Origin: Coriobacteriia bacterium
GTDB lineage: Bacteria; Actinomycetota; Coriobacteriia; Anaerosomatales; PALSA-660
DNA length: 64,000 nt
Direction: 5' to 3'
Assembly (NCBI GenBank): GCA_030652345.1
Contig: JAUSAU010000047.1
Location: 6,293-70,292, forward strand
The first letter of the stretch is position 1; each line of letters opens with the position of its first letter. Positions 43,689 to 52,900 of the stretch are shown here, in pieces. The notes under the pieces are model-generated. The model did not search any database. It was not told the DNA's origin and saw only the letters and a list, made by a program, of their open reading frames with translations. Position numbers and translations under genes: made by a program.

Positions 43689-45770
43689 ATGGGCACGCTC
43701 CTCTCCCACGTCGAGTACCTGTCAGAGACGATCGGCCCCCGAGCCGCGACCACCGACGCCGAGCACCAGGCTGCCGAGTACCTCCGCGACTGCTTCGAGT
43801 CGCGCGGTCTCGAGACCGAGGTCCAGGCGTTCGACAGTCCGCGCACGTACGCGTGGGCGTACGTGCTCTACCACCTGCTCACGATCATCGCTGCGGTGGG
43901 ATGCTTCTGGTACCCGTGGCCCGCACTCGCCCTCGCGGCGATCGTCGCGGCCGTGATGCGTCTGGACCTCGACACCCGGTGGGGGCTGAGCTCGCTGATG
44001 CCCAAGGGTCCGAGCCAGAACGTGATCGCGCGCCATCAGCCTCGGGTCGGTCGCGGTGAGCGCGTGCAGCGGGTCGTCATCGTCGCGCACTATGATTCCG
44101 CCCGCGCGTCGCTCGCTTTCAGCCCCGGGCTCGTCAAGAACTTCTCGGCGACCTTCGGGCTGATGAAGGCGTGCACGGTCGCCGTCCCCGTCGTGATCGT
44201 CATCAGGATGCTGCCGTACGTGAACAAGCTCCCCGCGACGTGGACGTGGTATGCGGTGCTCGCGTCGGCGGCGTATCTGCTCGTGCCGCTTCTGATCAAC
44301 GTGCACCGTGAGCTCTTCATGAAGTTCACGCCCGGGGCGAACGACAATGCATCGGGTGTCGCCGCGATGCTCGGCGTGATGGAGCGGATGATCCCCGAGC
44401 CTGACGCGGCGACGATGGTGGCCCGGGAGAACGCGAAGATGCGCACCGAGTCCGACGCATGGGGCGCCGACGTCGTGCCCGACGGAGCGGTCCTGGCCTA
44501 CTCACCGTCCGCCGCCCCGGCGCGGCCGGCCGTCGACAGCTGGACCGACGACGAGGAGCTTTGGACCGACACCGGCGCTGGCCGCGGTCAGACGGCGATG
44601 GGATTCGATGGTATCGACCGCGTCCCGGCGACGCCGCCGACGCCCCGCCCGGCACCCGCAGACGACCTGTTCGATGACGAACCGCAGGCGACGGTGAACG
44701 CACCCACGCCCGATCCCGACCTGAGTGCGAAGCTGTTCGGTACCGGCGCCATCATGACGCGGCCTGTCGCCTCGGGATCCGATCAGTACGTGCCGGCACC
44801 CGCCCGCCCCGCTTCTCCCTCGTCCTTCGACACCGCACCGGCACGCCGGCACGCACCCGACCTGGGTTTCGACGTGGACTTCGAGGACGCCTCGCCGCGC
44901 CGGAGTCCGTCGGGCATGCCTCACGATGCCATCGACGATGACCTCTTCGGCGGTGCTCCCGTTCCGGGCAGCACGGGCAGCTTCCCCGCGGTCTCGGACA
45001 CCGACACACACGGCGCAGCCGCCCCGGCTCCCGTTCCGGCACCGCGCCCGCCCGAGCGCGAGAAGCGCGGACTCTTCGGCGGACGCAAGAAGTCCGACAC
45101 CGAGCGCCATGGCGTCCGCGACTGGCTCGGCGTCGGCAATGACTTCGACGCGCGCAAGCAGGGTCGGGACATCGGCTCGTGGGAGAACTTCCCCGAGGAC
45201 GACACCGAGGACTCGGGCTGGAAGGGCGGATCGGCCGCCGGTGCGGAGGGCCTCGACGACCCGGACTTCGCCTCCAGCGAGGCCGCACGGATCCGACGCC
45301 GGGTGACCACCGCGGTGGACCGCGAGCTCGTCGAGAAGGAGGTGTGGTTCGTCGCGACCGGGGCCGAGGAGGTCGGCACGGTCGGGATGAAGGCGTTCCT
45401 CAAAGAGTTCGAGCCGGACCTGCGCGACGCGGTCATCCTCAACCTGGACAACCTGGGCACCGGCGCGGTCGCCTACGTCACCCGCGAGGGGATGGCCAAG
45501 CGCTACTTCGCGGATCGCAGGCTCGCCGGCGCCGCAAAGCGCGCGGCGCGCGAAGCCGGTCTTCCGGTCAAGGGGCGTGAGTACCGCGGGCTGTCCACCG
45601 ACGCGACACCGGCGCTGGCACGTGGCTTCCGCGCGATGTCGGTGATGGCCTTCGACATCAACGACCGCCTCCCGAACTGGCACTGGAAGACCGACACCGC
45701 CGACAACGTCAGCGAGCAGAATCTCGAGACCGCGGTCGACTTCGTCACCGCGCTCATCAAGGAGTTGTAG
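43689..45770 (+). CDS. M28-family zinc peptidase split by a long disordered insert
   Basis: 693 residues. N-terminal peptidase lobe with the His ligand in VIVAHYDSA (about 133) and the Asp in GANDNASGVA (about 216). One or two membrane-like segments lie in between (about 57-85, 155-205). Then about 300 residues (235-540) rich in Asp, Pro, Ala, Ser and Arg with no fold signal. The second lobe resumes at EVWFVATGAEEVGTVG (Glu pair about 558), NLDNLGTG and a final His in NWHWKTDTADNV (about 664). All five ligands are present, so the enzyme can be active. CGAAAGGG precedes the ATG. The end overlaps the convergent gene by 14 nt. Confidence 0.85.
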   Translation: MGTLLSHVEYLSETIGPRAATTDAEHQAAEYLRDCFESRGLETEVQAFDSPRTYAWAYVLYHLLTIIAAVGCFWYPWPALALAAIVAAVMRLDLDTRWGLSSLMPKGPSQNVIARHQPRVGRGERVQRVVIVAHYDSARASLAFSPGLVKNFSATFGLMKACTVAVPVVIVIRMLPYVNKLPATWTWYAVLASAAYLLVPLLINVHRELFMKFTPGANDNASGVAAMLGVMERMIPEPDAATMVARENAKMRTESDAWGADVVPDGAVLAYSPSAAPARPAVDSWTDDEELWTDTGAGRGQTAMGFDGIDRVPATPPTPRPAPADDLFDDEPQATVNAPTPDPDLSAKLFGTGAIMTRPVASGSDQYVPAPARPASPSSFDTAPARRHAPDLGFDVDFEDASPRRSPSGMPHDAIDDDLFGGAPVPGSTGSFPAVSDTDTHGAAAPAPVPAPRPPEREKRGLFGGRKKSDTERHGVRDWLGVGNDFDARKQGRDIGSWENFPEDDTEDSGWKGGSAAGAEGLDDPDFASSEAARIRRRVTTAVDRELVEKEVWFVATGAEEVGTVGMKAFLKEFEPDLRDAVILNLDNLGTGAVAYVTREGMAKRYFADRRLAGAAKRAAREAGLPVKGREYRGLSTDATPALARGFRAMSVMAFDINDRLPNWHWKTDTADNVSEQNLETAVDFVTALIKEL

Positions 45771-46461
45771 GCGCCTCGTCGTCCGTCAGGGACGGCTCGG
45801 GAGTGCGGCGCACGAGCGCGCGCGCGAGCGGCCCCGCATAGAACGACAGCGCCGTGCCTCCGAGGCACAGCACGGCAGCGACCCAGAACACCGGCAGCAT
45901 CGAGTCGCTTCCCTGCATGGCCACCACGACGTACGCGAAGGCGATGAACCCGAGGTGCAGTATCCCGCTGCCCACGGTCGTCAGTCGCCCCTCGGTCAGG
46001 TAGGTGAGCGACCGCGCGCCGCCGGCCGTCATCACCACGACGGCGACCTGGATGAGCCCCGCTCCCACAAGGTACGCGGCCATCCCGGTCGTGGCCTCTC
46101 CGGTGACCAGCCACACGCCCAGTCCGAGAGCGACCATCAGCACCGACACCGCCACGAGCAGGCCGCGCGAGAAGAGCCGCTTCGGCACGCACAGCCCCAT
46201 GACCACGAACAGCCCGACGAGCAGCGGTGCCGCGATCGCGTTCATCAGCGCGATGTACTCGCCGAAGGCGGGTGTGGCCCCCCATTCGGGTGACGAGCGC
46301 TGCACCCACCACGAGTAGAGTGTCCCGGCCAGCGACTGGACGCCGAGTGCGCCGAGCAGTGCGGTCGTGACGACCATGAGGGTGAAGTCCCAGCCGGAGC
46401 GGCGCGCGGGGGGAGCCGCCGGCTCATCTGCCGCTACGACCTGACTCGTCTCATCGTCCAT
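45757..46461 (-). CDS. Polytopic membrane protein next to the CcsA-like gene
   Basis: 234 residues from the ATG at 46461 (GAGGAGG upstream). About six membrane segments. It starts 13 nt after the CcsA-like gene on the same strand, so the two are a unit and may act together in heme or cytochrome handling. No Cys-x-x-Cys motif and no recognised family. Its last 14 nt overlap the M28 peptidase gene tail to tail. Confidence 0.75.
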   Translation of the reverse strand: MDDETSQVVAADEPAAPPARRSGWDFTLMVVTTALLGALGVQSLAGTLYSWWVQRSSPEWGATPAFGEYIALMNAIAAPLLVGLFVVMGLCVPKRLFSRGLLVAVSVLMVALGLGVWLVTGEATTGMAAYLVGAGLIQVAVVVMTAGGARSLTYLTEGRLTTVGSGILHLGFIAFAYVVVAMQGSDSMLPVFWVAAVLCLGGTALSFYAGPLARALVRRTPEPSLTDDEAPTTP

Positions 46462-46474
46462 GCGCGTCCTCCTC

Positions 46475-47443
46475 TCATGCCACCGAGTGCGCGCCGGGCA
46501 CGACATACGTGGTCAGGTACGTCAGGACCAGGGCCGCGAACGATACGAACGCGAGTACGAGTACCCAGCGCCACAGACCGCGCTTGCGCAGGTAGAGGCG
46601 CAGGTGCAGGTACGCGGTGTAGAGCAGCCACATCATGATCGACATGTTGACCTTGCCTGACCACCACCACGACTCGCCCGTCCATGCGAGCAGCGCCCAC
46701 GGGAAGCCGAGCAGCATGCCCGCGGTCAGGGGCAGGTAGCCGAGCCGGGCCCACCAGTAGGCGGTCGCCTCGTACGACGCCCGGCGCTTCACCCATGCGA
46801 TGGCGGATCCCGCGAAGGACAGGACGAATGCGCCGTACGAGATGAAGAGCAGGGGCGGGTGCACCCACATGTACCAGGAGTTGTAGTAATACGTCATCGA
46901 GCCGTACATGCCCTGGAACGCACCGGATGCCGCCTGCGGGATCCCGGAGCCCATCGCCTCCAGATACTGCGAGTACTGTGCGACGAAGTCGGGCAGTGGC
47001 TCGGTGAAGGGCTTGCCGAAGACGATCGCACTGGCGACGAGCGCAGCGACGAGCGCGCCTCCGAGCGGCAGCATCTCACGCCGGTGCGTGCGCGCGAGCA
47101 GCAGCATGACGCCGGTCATCAGGCCCCAGACCCACAGCTTCTCCGACTCGACCCAGGGAGGGACCGCCACGTTGCCGGCCACCGCGCCGGTCCCGGGGTC
47201 GACGACCACAGCCAGCTGCCAGAGCCGCAGGTGGAACCAGCACAGCAGCACCTCGCCCAGCGCGAGCAGCCCGACGACTCCGGCCAGGAGCGGGTAGCGC
47301 CACCGCTCGAGCGGGGGAACGACGCATGCGACGAAGAGTGCGGCCGATCCGAGCAGGAGGAGCCACGCGATCGGCCGACCGACGGCAGCGAGCGTCGAGG
47401 TCAGTGCGGCGAGGTCGGCGATCTGCGGAAGGGCGGCAGGCAT
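46475..47443 (-). CDS. CcsA/CcmF-like cytochrome c biogenesis (heme-handling) membrane protein
   Basis: 322 residues, about eight membrane segments. The heme-handling features are YMWVHPPLLFISYGAF (the HPPLL motif of CcmF/CcsA) and a Trp-rich segment WTGESWWWSGKVN followed by MMWLLYTAYLHLRLYL, a divergent WWD domain. It would present heme outside the cell for attachment to CxxCH proteins such as the mini-cytochrome at 43208. The start has GGAG 5 nt upstream. Divergent from the GGDEF gene. CcsB/ResB is not seen in the window. Confidence 0.8.
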   Translation of the reverse strand: MPAALPQIADLAALTSTLAAVGRPIAWLLLLGSAALFVACVVPPLERWRYPLLAGVVGLLALGEVLLCWFHLRLWQLAVVVDPGTGAVAGNVAVPPWVESEKLWVWGLMTGVMLLLARTHRREMLPLGGALVAALVASAIVFGKPFTEPLPDFVAQYSQYLEAMGSGIPQAASGAFQGMYGSMTYYYNSWYMWVHPPLLFISYGAFVLSFAGSAIAWVKRRASYEATAYWWARLGYLPLTAGMLLGFPWALLAWTGESWWWSGKVNMSIMMWLLYTAYLHLRLYLRKRGLWRWVLVLAFVSFAALVLTYLTTYVVPGAHSVA

Positions 47444-47500
47444 CGGTACTCCACGGTCGTCCGGTGCGGCGAGTATACTTGAGACCCTTCGTGTGCCGGC

Positions 47501-48757
47501 ATGCTTCGGGCTCGCGCACGCGCCCTCCGAATCAACACTGGAGTGACAACGGCCAGCCGACTTTCAAAGGTGCTCCAGCGACGCCTCATGATCGCGTGGC
47601 GCGAGCAACAGGGACAGGCAGAGATCGAGGCGCTCGAGGCGAACGTCGAGCGCGTGGGTCTCGTCGTCCGTATCCGGTGGGCCATCGTCGCGGCGCTCGT
47701 TATCTTCTCCGCGCTGGCCGTCGCCGTCTATGCGCTCGACGGTCGCGTCGGCAGCTTCTGGGGCCAGATGCTGGTACCGGCCGGCGCCCTCGGGTTCGTA
47801 CTCGTCTACAACTGGTTCTATCAGCGCAACTACCCGCAGTTCGGCAACCTGGCGGTGTTCAACGTCATCCAGCTCGCGCTGGACATCGCGGTCGTCACCC
47901 TGCTGATCTTCTACTCCGGTGGCGTGTACTCATGGTTCGATTCGATGTACTTCCTCTTTGTGCTCGAAGCGGCGCTCATACTCCCGACGCGCAAGCAGGT
48001 GTGGGCCGTCGCCGTGGCCGCCGCGCTCGCGTATCTTGCGGTACTCGTCTCGGTCTACTACCACCTGCTGCCTCACATGGCGATGCCGTTCGTGAGCAAC
48101 GACCTCCAGCACGCGGGCAGTTACGTCGTCGTGCGTTCTCTCTGGACGCTCACGGTGCTGTTCGGCACGGCGACGGTGGGCACGCTGTTCATGGACGACA
48201 TGCGGGCGCGCATGGACAGGCTCGCTGCCCAGGCCGTCAAGGATTCCCGTACCGGCCTCTACGACCGGGGCTTCGTGCGCCGGGAGCTCGCCGTGGAGAT
48301 CGAGCGGGCGAAGCGCTTCAACCGCGGCCTGACAGTGATCCTGGCCGACATCGACCATCTCGCTCACTTCAACGAGCTCTTCGGTGTCGAGGCGGGCAAC
48401 GCGATGATCGTGAAGGTGGCCGAGGCGGTCCGCGTGGCTTCGGGCTGCGCGTCGAACGAGCCCTGTCTGGTGCTGGCCGCCCGCTACGGTGGCGAGGAGT
48501 TCGCGCTCGTCGTGCCCGAGGATGACCAGGGGCCGGCCGTCTATGGACAGGCGATGGCGGAGCAGTTGCGGGCCCTCGTCGCATCCTCGCTCGACGAGGA
48601 CCGCAGCGTGACCATCTCCGTCGGGGTCGCAGCGTTCCCGCAGGACGGGCGGACCCCGTCCGAACTCCTCGGCGCAGCCGATGCCGCGCTCGCCCGGGCA
48701 GCCGCCGCCGGCGGTAACCGGGTCGTGTCGGGCCGGGTCGGGGCGGAGGAGGAGTGA
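47501..48757 (+). CDS. Membrane-bound GGDEF diguanylate cyclase
   Basis: 418 residues. About six membrane segments in residues 55-245 form an MHYT/7TM-like sensor of unknown ligand. A short coiled linker follows. The GGDEF domain (about 250-412) starts at DSRTGLYDRGFVRREL and has an intact active site in ARYGGEEFALVVPE. The start codon is uncertain: ATG 47501, GTG 47543 or ATG 47588, none with a good Shine-Dalgarno. A TATACT -10-like sequence lies at 47474. It overlaps the next gene by GTGA. Confidence 0.88.
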   Translation: MLRARARALRINTGVTTASRLSKVLQRRLMIAWREQQGQAEIEALEANVERVGLVVRIRWAIVAALVIFSALAVAVYALDGRVGSFWGQMLVPAGALGFVLVYNWFYQRNYPQFGNLAVFNVIQLALDIAVVTLLIFYSGGVYSWFDSMYFLFVLEAALILPTRKQVWAVAVAAALAYLAVLVSVYYHLLPHMAMPFVSNDLQHAGSYVVVRSLWTLTVLFGTATVGTLFMDDMRARMDRLAAQAVKDSRTGLYDRGFVRRELAVEIERAKRFNRGLTVILADIDHLAHFNELFGVEAGNAMIVKVAEAVRVASGCASNEPCLVLAARYGGEEFALVVPEDDQGPAVYGQAMAEQLRALVASSLDEDRSVTISVGVAAFPQDGRTPSELLGAADAALARAAAAGGNRVVSGRVGAEEE

Positions 48758-49446
48758 AGGCGCCGCCGCGCGCTGCAGAGGTGGGTCTCTCGGCGCTTCT
48801 GTGGATCGTCTTCATCGTCGGGATCTCCGTGCTCACGCTGACAGTCCCGGTCTTCACCTCGGCACTGTCCCAATCGCTCGACGTGCCCGATACCGCCGGC
48901 TTGCGGGTCGAGGATGTCGTCCGCCTCTCGGGGATCGTCCGCGCCTTCGTGGCCGATCTGGAGTACGAGCCGTTGCCTGCGGTGTGGCGCGGTCAGCCGG
49001 CGTTCGACGCATCCGCAGTCTCGCATCTGGCCGACGTGCGGTCGGTGCTGTCCGGTGCGCGGGTCGCCACGGGTATCGCGGCGCTCCTGTTGGCGATCTA
49101 CCTGGCCGCATGCATCGCGCACCGCCGCTTCGACATCCTCTCCCGCGGGATGTTGCTCGGCGCCGGTGTGACCGCGGGTGCGCTCCTGCTCGCCGCCCTC
49201 GCTGCCGTCCTGGACTTCGAACGATTCTTCACGCTCTTCCACGGGCTGTTCTTCGCTGACGGGACGTGGACGTTCCCGGCTGACTCGCTCCTGATACGGC
49301 TCTTCCCTGAGCGATTCTGGGCCGCTGCGGGGGCGTCGTGGGCGGTGCTCGCGCTCGTGCTGGGGGCCGTGCTCGCGGCCGCTGCGATGGTGCTGCGTTT
49401 GAGGGCTGTTCACAAAGACGCTTCACGAATGGACGCGAACGTGTAA
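48754..49446 (+). CDS. TIGR01906/DUF1461 membrane protein (Lit-like lipoprotein transacylase family)
   Basis: 230 residues from a GTG inside the GGDEF stop. Four membrane segments, and the family signature near residue 165: FFTLFHGLFFADGTWTF followed by LIRLFPERFW. The family includes Lit, which moves an acyl chain within bacterial lipoproteins to make the lyso form; the His in FHGLFF is one of the conserved residues. Assignment to Lit function is by family only. Coupled to the GGDEF gene. Confidence 0.8.
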   Translation: MKAPPRAAEVGLSALLWIVFIVGISVLTLTVPVFTSALSQSLDVPDTAGLRVEDVVRLSGIVRAFVADLEYEPLPAVWRGQPAFDASAVSHLADVRSVLSGARVATGIAALLLAIYLAACIAHRRFDILSRGMLLGAGVTAGALLLAALAAVLDFERFFTLFHGLFFADGTWTFPADSLLIRLFPERFWAAAGASWAVLALVLGAVLAAAAMVLRLRAVHKDASRMDANV

Positions 49447-49553
49447 ACTCGAAGCGGCGACGCGTGCGAACGCGCTCCGTCGAGGGGGAAAACGCCCGAT
49501 CAGGGTGAGTCTGGATGTGCGCAACAGCGCATGACGAGGAGGTGTTGTCGAGA

Positions 49554-49700
49554 ATGGCAGCCAAGGAAGGTTACTGCGTCAAGTGCAAGGCCAAGAAGGA
49601 GATCAAGGATCCCGCGGCGATCATCATGAAGAACGGCCGTCCGGCCACGCAGGGTCTGTGCCCCGACTGCGGCACGAAGATCTTCAAGATCGGCAAGTAG
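49554..49700 (+). CDS. Small zinc-ribbon protein (DUF5679-like)
   Basis: 48 residues: CVKC (8-11), a basic stretch KAKKEIKDP, then NGRPATQGLCPDCGTKI with the second Cys pair (36-39). This compact ribbon is common in Actinobacteria and Chloroflexi. The ATG at 49554 has GGAGG 11 nt upstream, slightly far. It is followed by a strong hairpin at 49741, so it is probably a single-gene transcript. Function unknown. Confidence 0.85.
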   Translation: MAAKEGYCVKCKAKKEIKDPAAIIMKNGRPATQGLCPDCGTKIFKIGK

Positions 49701-49740
49701 CTTCAAAGCCCGCGGCGCTGATCTGTGCCGCTTTTGCAAC

Positions 49741-49772
49741 GGGAGCCGGACCGCGTATGCGGTTCGGCTCCC
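49741..49772 (+). terminator. Terminator after the zinc-ribbon gene
   Basis: A 14-bp stem with one G-T wobble (49741-49754 with 49759-49772), GTAT loop, 40 nt after the stop. Confidence 0.7.
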
Positions 49773-49849
49773 GGCGTATCCGGCGTACGCCGCGTCAGCG
49801 GCCGGATGCGCACCGCACCGGCCTACACACTTTCTTAACGGCGCCCGGA

Positions 49850-49879
49850 TTGACCACTCCGGTCACCCCGGCGTAGCGT
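49850..49879 (+). promoter_or_regulatory. Candidate promoter of the trk operon
   Basis: TTGACC (49850-49855), 18-nt spacer, TAGCGT (49874-49879), 46 nt before the trkA start. The -10 match is modest (3 of 6), but the layout resembles the feoA promoter. Confidence 0.45.
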
Positions 49880-49925
49880 GGCGATGTTCCGTGCCGGCAG
49901 GTGACCGTAGAGAGGGCTCACACGT

Positions 49926-50567
49926 ATGAACGTCATCGTCGTCGGGTGTGGGCGCGTCGGGTCGCAACTCGCGACCATGCTCTCCGTGGAGGGGCACAAC
50001 GTCACGGTCATCGACCGCGAGGACTCCGCCTTCAAGCGCCTCGGCTCGACCTTCAACGGGGTGACCGTGAAGGGCCTCGGCTTCGACGAGGAGGTCCTCG
50101 AGGAGGCGGGCATCCGCACCGCTGACGCCTTCGCCGCTGTCACGGACCTCGACAACACGAACCTCATGGCGGCCGAGGTCGCCCGCAAGATCTTCACGGT
50201 CCCGCATGTCGTCGCGCGCCTGTACAACCCGCAGCGCGAGCGTACGTACCAGCAACTCGATCTGGACTACGTCTGCGGCACCACGCTGGTGGCCGAGTTC
50301 CTCCTCGAGAAGATCCAGGCGGGACACGGACACCACGTTCAGACGCTCGGCGACGTCGAGGTCATCGAGTTCCGCGCCGGACCCGGCGTCGCGAACAAGA
50401 AGGTCAAGGACGTCGAGATCGATCACCAGTTCCGCGTCGCCGTCGTCTCGCGCGGAAACGTCACGTTCGTGCCCCAGCCGGACACACTGCTCCAGCCGGG
50501 CGACGTCATCATGGGTGCCGTCAAGGACGAGGCATTCGCCAAAGTCGAGCGTTACATGGAGGGCTAG
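49926..50567 (+). CDS. trkA: Trk/Ktr potassium uptake regulatory subunit, TrkA family (first copy)
   Basis: 213 residues. RCK-N Rossmann domain with VGCGRVGSQLA and an acidic residue at the end of strand 2 (VIDRED), so NAD(H) or ATP/ADP is likely bound. RCK-C domain from about 135. A single RCK-N/RCK-C unit, half the size of E. coli TrkA. It is the first gene of a five-gene unit trkA-trkA2-small-trkH-52901. The second TrkA starts 2 nt after its stop. Confidence 0.9.
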   Translation: MNVIVVGCGRVGSQLATMLSVEGHNVTVIDREDSAFKRLGSTFNGVTVKGLGFDEEVLEEAGIRTADAFAAVTDLDNTNLMAAEVARKIFTVPHVVARLYNPQRERTYQQLDLDYVCGTTLVAEFLLEKIQAGHGHHVQTLGDVEVIEFRAGPGVANKKVKDVEIDHQFRVAVVSRGNVTFVPQPDTLLQPGDVIMGAVKDEAFAKVERYMEG

Positions 50568-50569
50568 CC

Positions 50570-51235
50570 GTGTTCATCGTCATCAACGGAGGCGGCAAGG
50601 TCGCCAGCTATCTCGCCCGCACGCTCATCGAGCGTGGGCACACCGTCTCGCTGATCGAGAAGCGCGAGGCGGTCGCCGAGAAGCTGGCCACCGAGCTCCC
50701 CAAGCGCCCGCTGATCATCCTCGGTGACGGTTGCGACGTGGCGTTCCAGGAGGACGCCGGGGTCGGGCACGCGGACGTGTTCGCGGCCGTCACCGGCGAC
50801 GACGACGACAACCTCGTAAGTTGCCAGCTCGCCAAGACCGCGTTCGGCGTTCCCCGCTGCGTGGCGCGCGTCAACAACCCGAAGAACCAGCACATCTTCT
50901 CCGCGCTCGGCATCGAAGCCATCTCCTCGACGCTGATCATCTCGCGGATGATCGAGGAAGAGACGACCATCGGCGACATGCGGACGCTCGCCACCCTTCG
51001 TAAAGGCAACATGGCGGTCGTCGAGATCGAGCTGCCGACCGACCGCTGCATCGTGTGCGACAAGGCGGTCAAGGACCTCAACCTCCCGGTCGACTGCGTG
51101 CTGTTCGCGATCGTGCGCGGCGAGGACGTCATCACGGTCCACGGCGACACGGCGATGCAGGCCGGCGACGTCGTCTTCGCGTTCACGAGCATCGACAAAG
51201 AGGCGGCGCTGAAGAAGGCGCTGACCGGGGAGTAG
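50570..51235 (+). CDS. Trk/Ktr potassium uptake regulatory subunit, TrkA family (second copy)
   Basis: 221 residues from a GTG. RCK-N with INGGGKVASYLA and LIEKRE, and RCK-C with VEIELPTDRCIVCDKAVKDL. It differs clearly from the first copy, so the pair may make a hetero-octameric gating ring beneath TrkH. The extra Cys pair in DRCIVCD is a possible redox or metal site. It is followed after 2 nt by the 53-residue gene. Confidence 0.88.
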   Translation: MFIVINGGGKVASYLARTLIERGHTVSLIEKREAVAEKLATELPKRPLIILGDGCDVAFQEDAGVGHADVFAAVTGDDDDNLVSCQLAKTAFGVPRCVARVNNPKNQHIFSALGIEAISSTLIISRMIEEETTIGDMRTLATLRKGNMAVVEIELPTDRCIVCDKAVKDLNLPVDCVLFAIVRGEDVITVHGDTAMQAGDVVFAFTSIDKEAALKKALTGE

Positions 51236-51237
51236 CG

Positions 51238-51399
51238 ATGGCGAAGATGCCCTCCATAGAGGCGAGCCTTGCGAAGAAGCTTCGCGAGTACTCCCTCGGA
51301 GTGATCGAGGAGTCCGGCTGGATACTCGGGCTGACCCTGGTCGCCTACCTGATGGCCGTCGCGGCAACGTGGTACTTCGGCGCCGGGGGCGGACGATGA
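51238..51399 (+). CDS. 53-residue membrane peptide between trkA and trkH
   Basis: An ATG 2 nt after the second trkA stop opens a 53-codon frame whose TGA overlaps the trkH ATG (ATGATC). The first 25 residues are charged and amphipathic, then one membrane segment (WILGLTLVAYLMAVAATWYF, about 28-47) and a Gly-rich end. The tight coupling on both sides supports a real gene, perhaps a small subunit of the K+ transporter like KdpF. Family not recognised. Confidence 0.75.
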   Translation: MAKMPSIEASLAKKLREYSLGVIEESGWILGLTLVAYLMAVAATWYFGAGGGR

Positions 51400-52898
51400 T
51401 CGTCCGCCCGAGGCTGGAAGACCATTTCGTCATCGGCAAGTACACCGGCAAGATCATCGTCGGCGTGGGGATGCTGATGGTCATCCCGGCGCTGACGGCT
51501 GTCGCGTTCGCCGAGTGGGACACGGTCGCCGACTTCGTCATCTCGATCGCCGCGTGTCTGATCTTCGGCTTCGGCGTGCAAGCGTTCTGTCGGACCGCCA
51601 AGGACCTGTCGTGGAGCCACGGACTGGTCGTCGCCTCCGGCGCATGGGTCTGGGCGACGGCGCTCGGGGCGTTGCCGCAGTATCTGTCCGGCCATGCCGG
51701 CTCCTATCTCGACGCCATGTTCGACGTCATGAGCGGCTACACGACCACCGGCCTCTACTTGCTTCAGGACCTCGACCACGTGTCGATGGGCCTGAACATG
51801 TGGCGGCACCTGCTCACCTACGCCGGCGGCCAGGGCATCGTCGTCATCGCCCTCACCTTCCTGTTCAAGGGTACCGCCGGCGCCTACAAGGTCTATGTGG
51901 GGGAGGGCAAGGACGAGCGCCTGCTGCCCAACGTCATCCAGACCGCGCGCGCCATCTGGCTCGTGTCGCTGACATGGTTGGTGCTGGGGACGCTCTTCCT
52001 CGGCATCCGAGGCATGATGCTCGGCCAGGGCCCCGTCCGCGCGTTCTTCCAGGGCATGTGGGTGTTCATGGGCGCGTGGTCGACCGGCGGGTTCGCGCCG
52101 CAGTCCTACAACACCTTCTGGTTCCATGACGTGTGGTACGAGGTCATCTGCATCGTCATCATGATCGCGGGTTCGTTCAACTTCGCACTGCACTGGGCGA
52201 TGTGGACGGGCAACCGCTCCGAGATCCGCAAGAACGTAGAGACGATCTCGTTCGCCATCACGCTGTCGGTCCTGACGCTCGTCGCGACCTTCTTCCTGGC
52301 CAAGGCGAACGTCTATCCGGATGCCATGTCGCTGTTCCGCAAGGTGTTCTATCAGCTTGCGTCCGGGCATACGACCACCGGCTTCTCGACGATCTACGCC
52401 CGTGCGTTCGTGACCCAGTGGGGGCCGATCGGGCTGATCGCCACGACCGTCGCGATGGCTATCGGCGCCTCCGCCTGTTCGACCGCCGGCGGCATCAAGG
52501 GCATCCGCATGGGCATCATCAGCAAGGCGTTCCTGCAGGACGTGCGGCGCATGATCTCGCCCGAGTCCGCGGTGATCATGCAGAAATATCACCACATCCG
52601 CGACACGTGGCTCACCGACGGGGCTGTTCGCGGGGCGCTCACGGTCACGATCGCCTACGTCACGCTCTACGGCCTCGTCGCCGTCGTGGGCACGCTCTAC
52701 GGGTATCCGCTCGAGCAGTCCGCGTTCGAAGCGGTGTCGGCGGCGTCGAACACCGGCTTGTCGTGCGGCGTGACCGCACCCACGATGCCCGCGCTCATGA
52801 AGGTGCTCTACATCTTCGCCATGTGGTTCGGCCGCCTCGAGTTCATGAGTATCTTCGCCCTGTTCGGATACATGGTCGCGGTGGTGAAGGGCCGGTGA
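51396..52898 (+). CDS. trkH: Potassium uptake channel subunit TrkH/KtrB
   Basis: 500 residues from the ATG at 51396. Four pore-loop repeats with filter sequences MSGYTTTGLYL, WSTGGFAPQ, SGHTTTGFST and ASNTGLSCGV are visible in order among about ten membrane segments. It forms the K+ translocating dimer gated by the TrkA ring. The longer frame from 51369 lies within the upstream small gene and is not used. Confidence 0.93.
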   Translation: MIVRPRLEDHFVIGKYTGKIIVGVGMLMVIPALTAVAFAEWDTVADFVISIAACLIFGFGVQAFCRTAKDLSWSHGLVVASGAWVWATALGALPQYLSGHAGSYLDAMFDVMSGYTTTGLYLLQDLDHVSMGLNMWRHLLTYAGGQGIVVIALTFLFKGTAGAYKVYVGEGKDERLLPNVIQTARAIWLVSLTWLVLGTLFLGIRGMMLGQGPVRAFFQGMWVFMGAWSTGGFAPQSYNTFWFHDVWYEVICIVIMIAGSFNFALHWAMWTGNRSEIRKNVETISFAITLSVLTLVATFFLAKANVYPDAMSLFRKVFYQLASGHTTTGFSTIYARAFVTQWGPIGLIATTVAMAIGASACSTAGGIKGIRMGIISKAFLQDVRRMISPESAVIMQKYHHIRDTWLTDGAVRGALTVTIAYVTLYGLVAVVGTLYGYPLEQSAFEAVSAASNTGLSCGVTAPTMPALMKVLYIFAMWFGRLEFMSIFALFGYMVAVVKGR

Positions 52899-52900
52899 GC

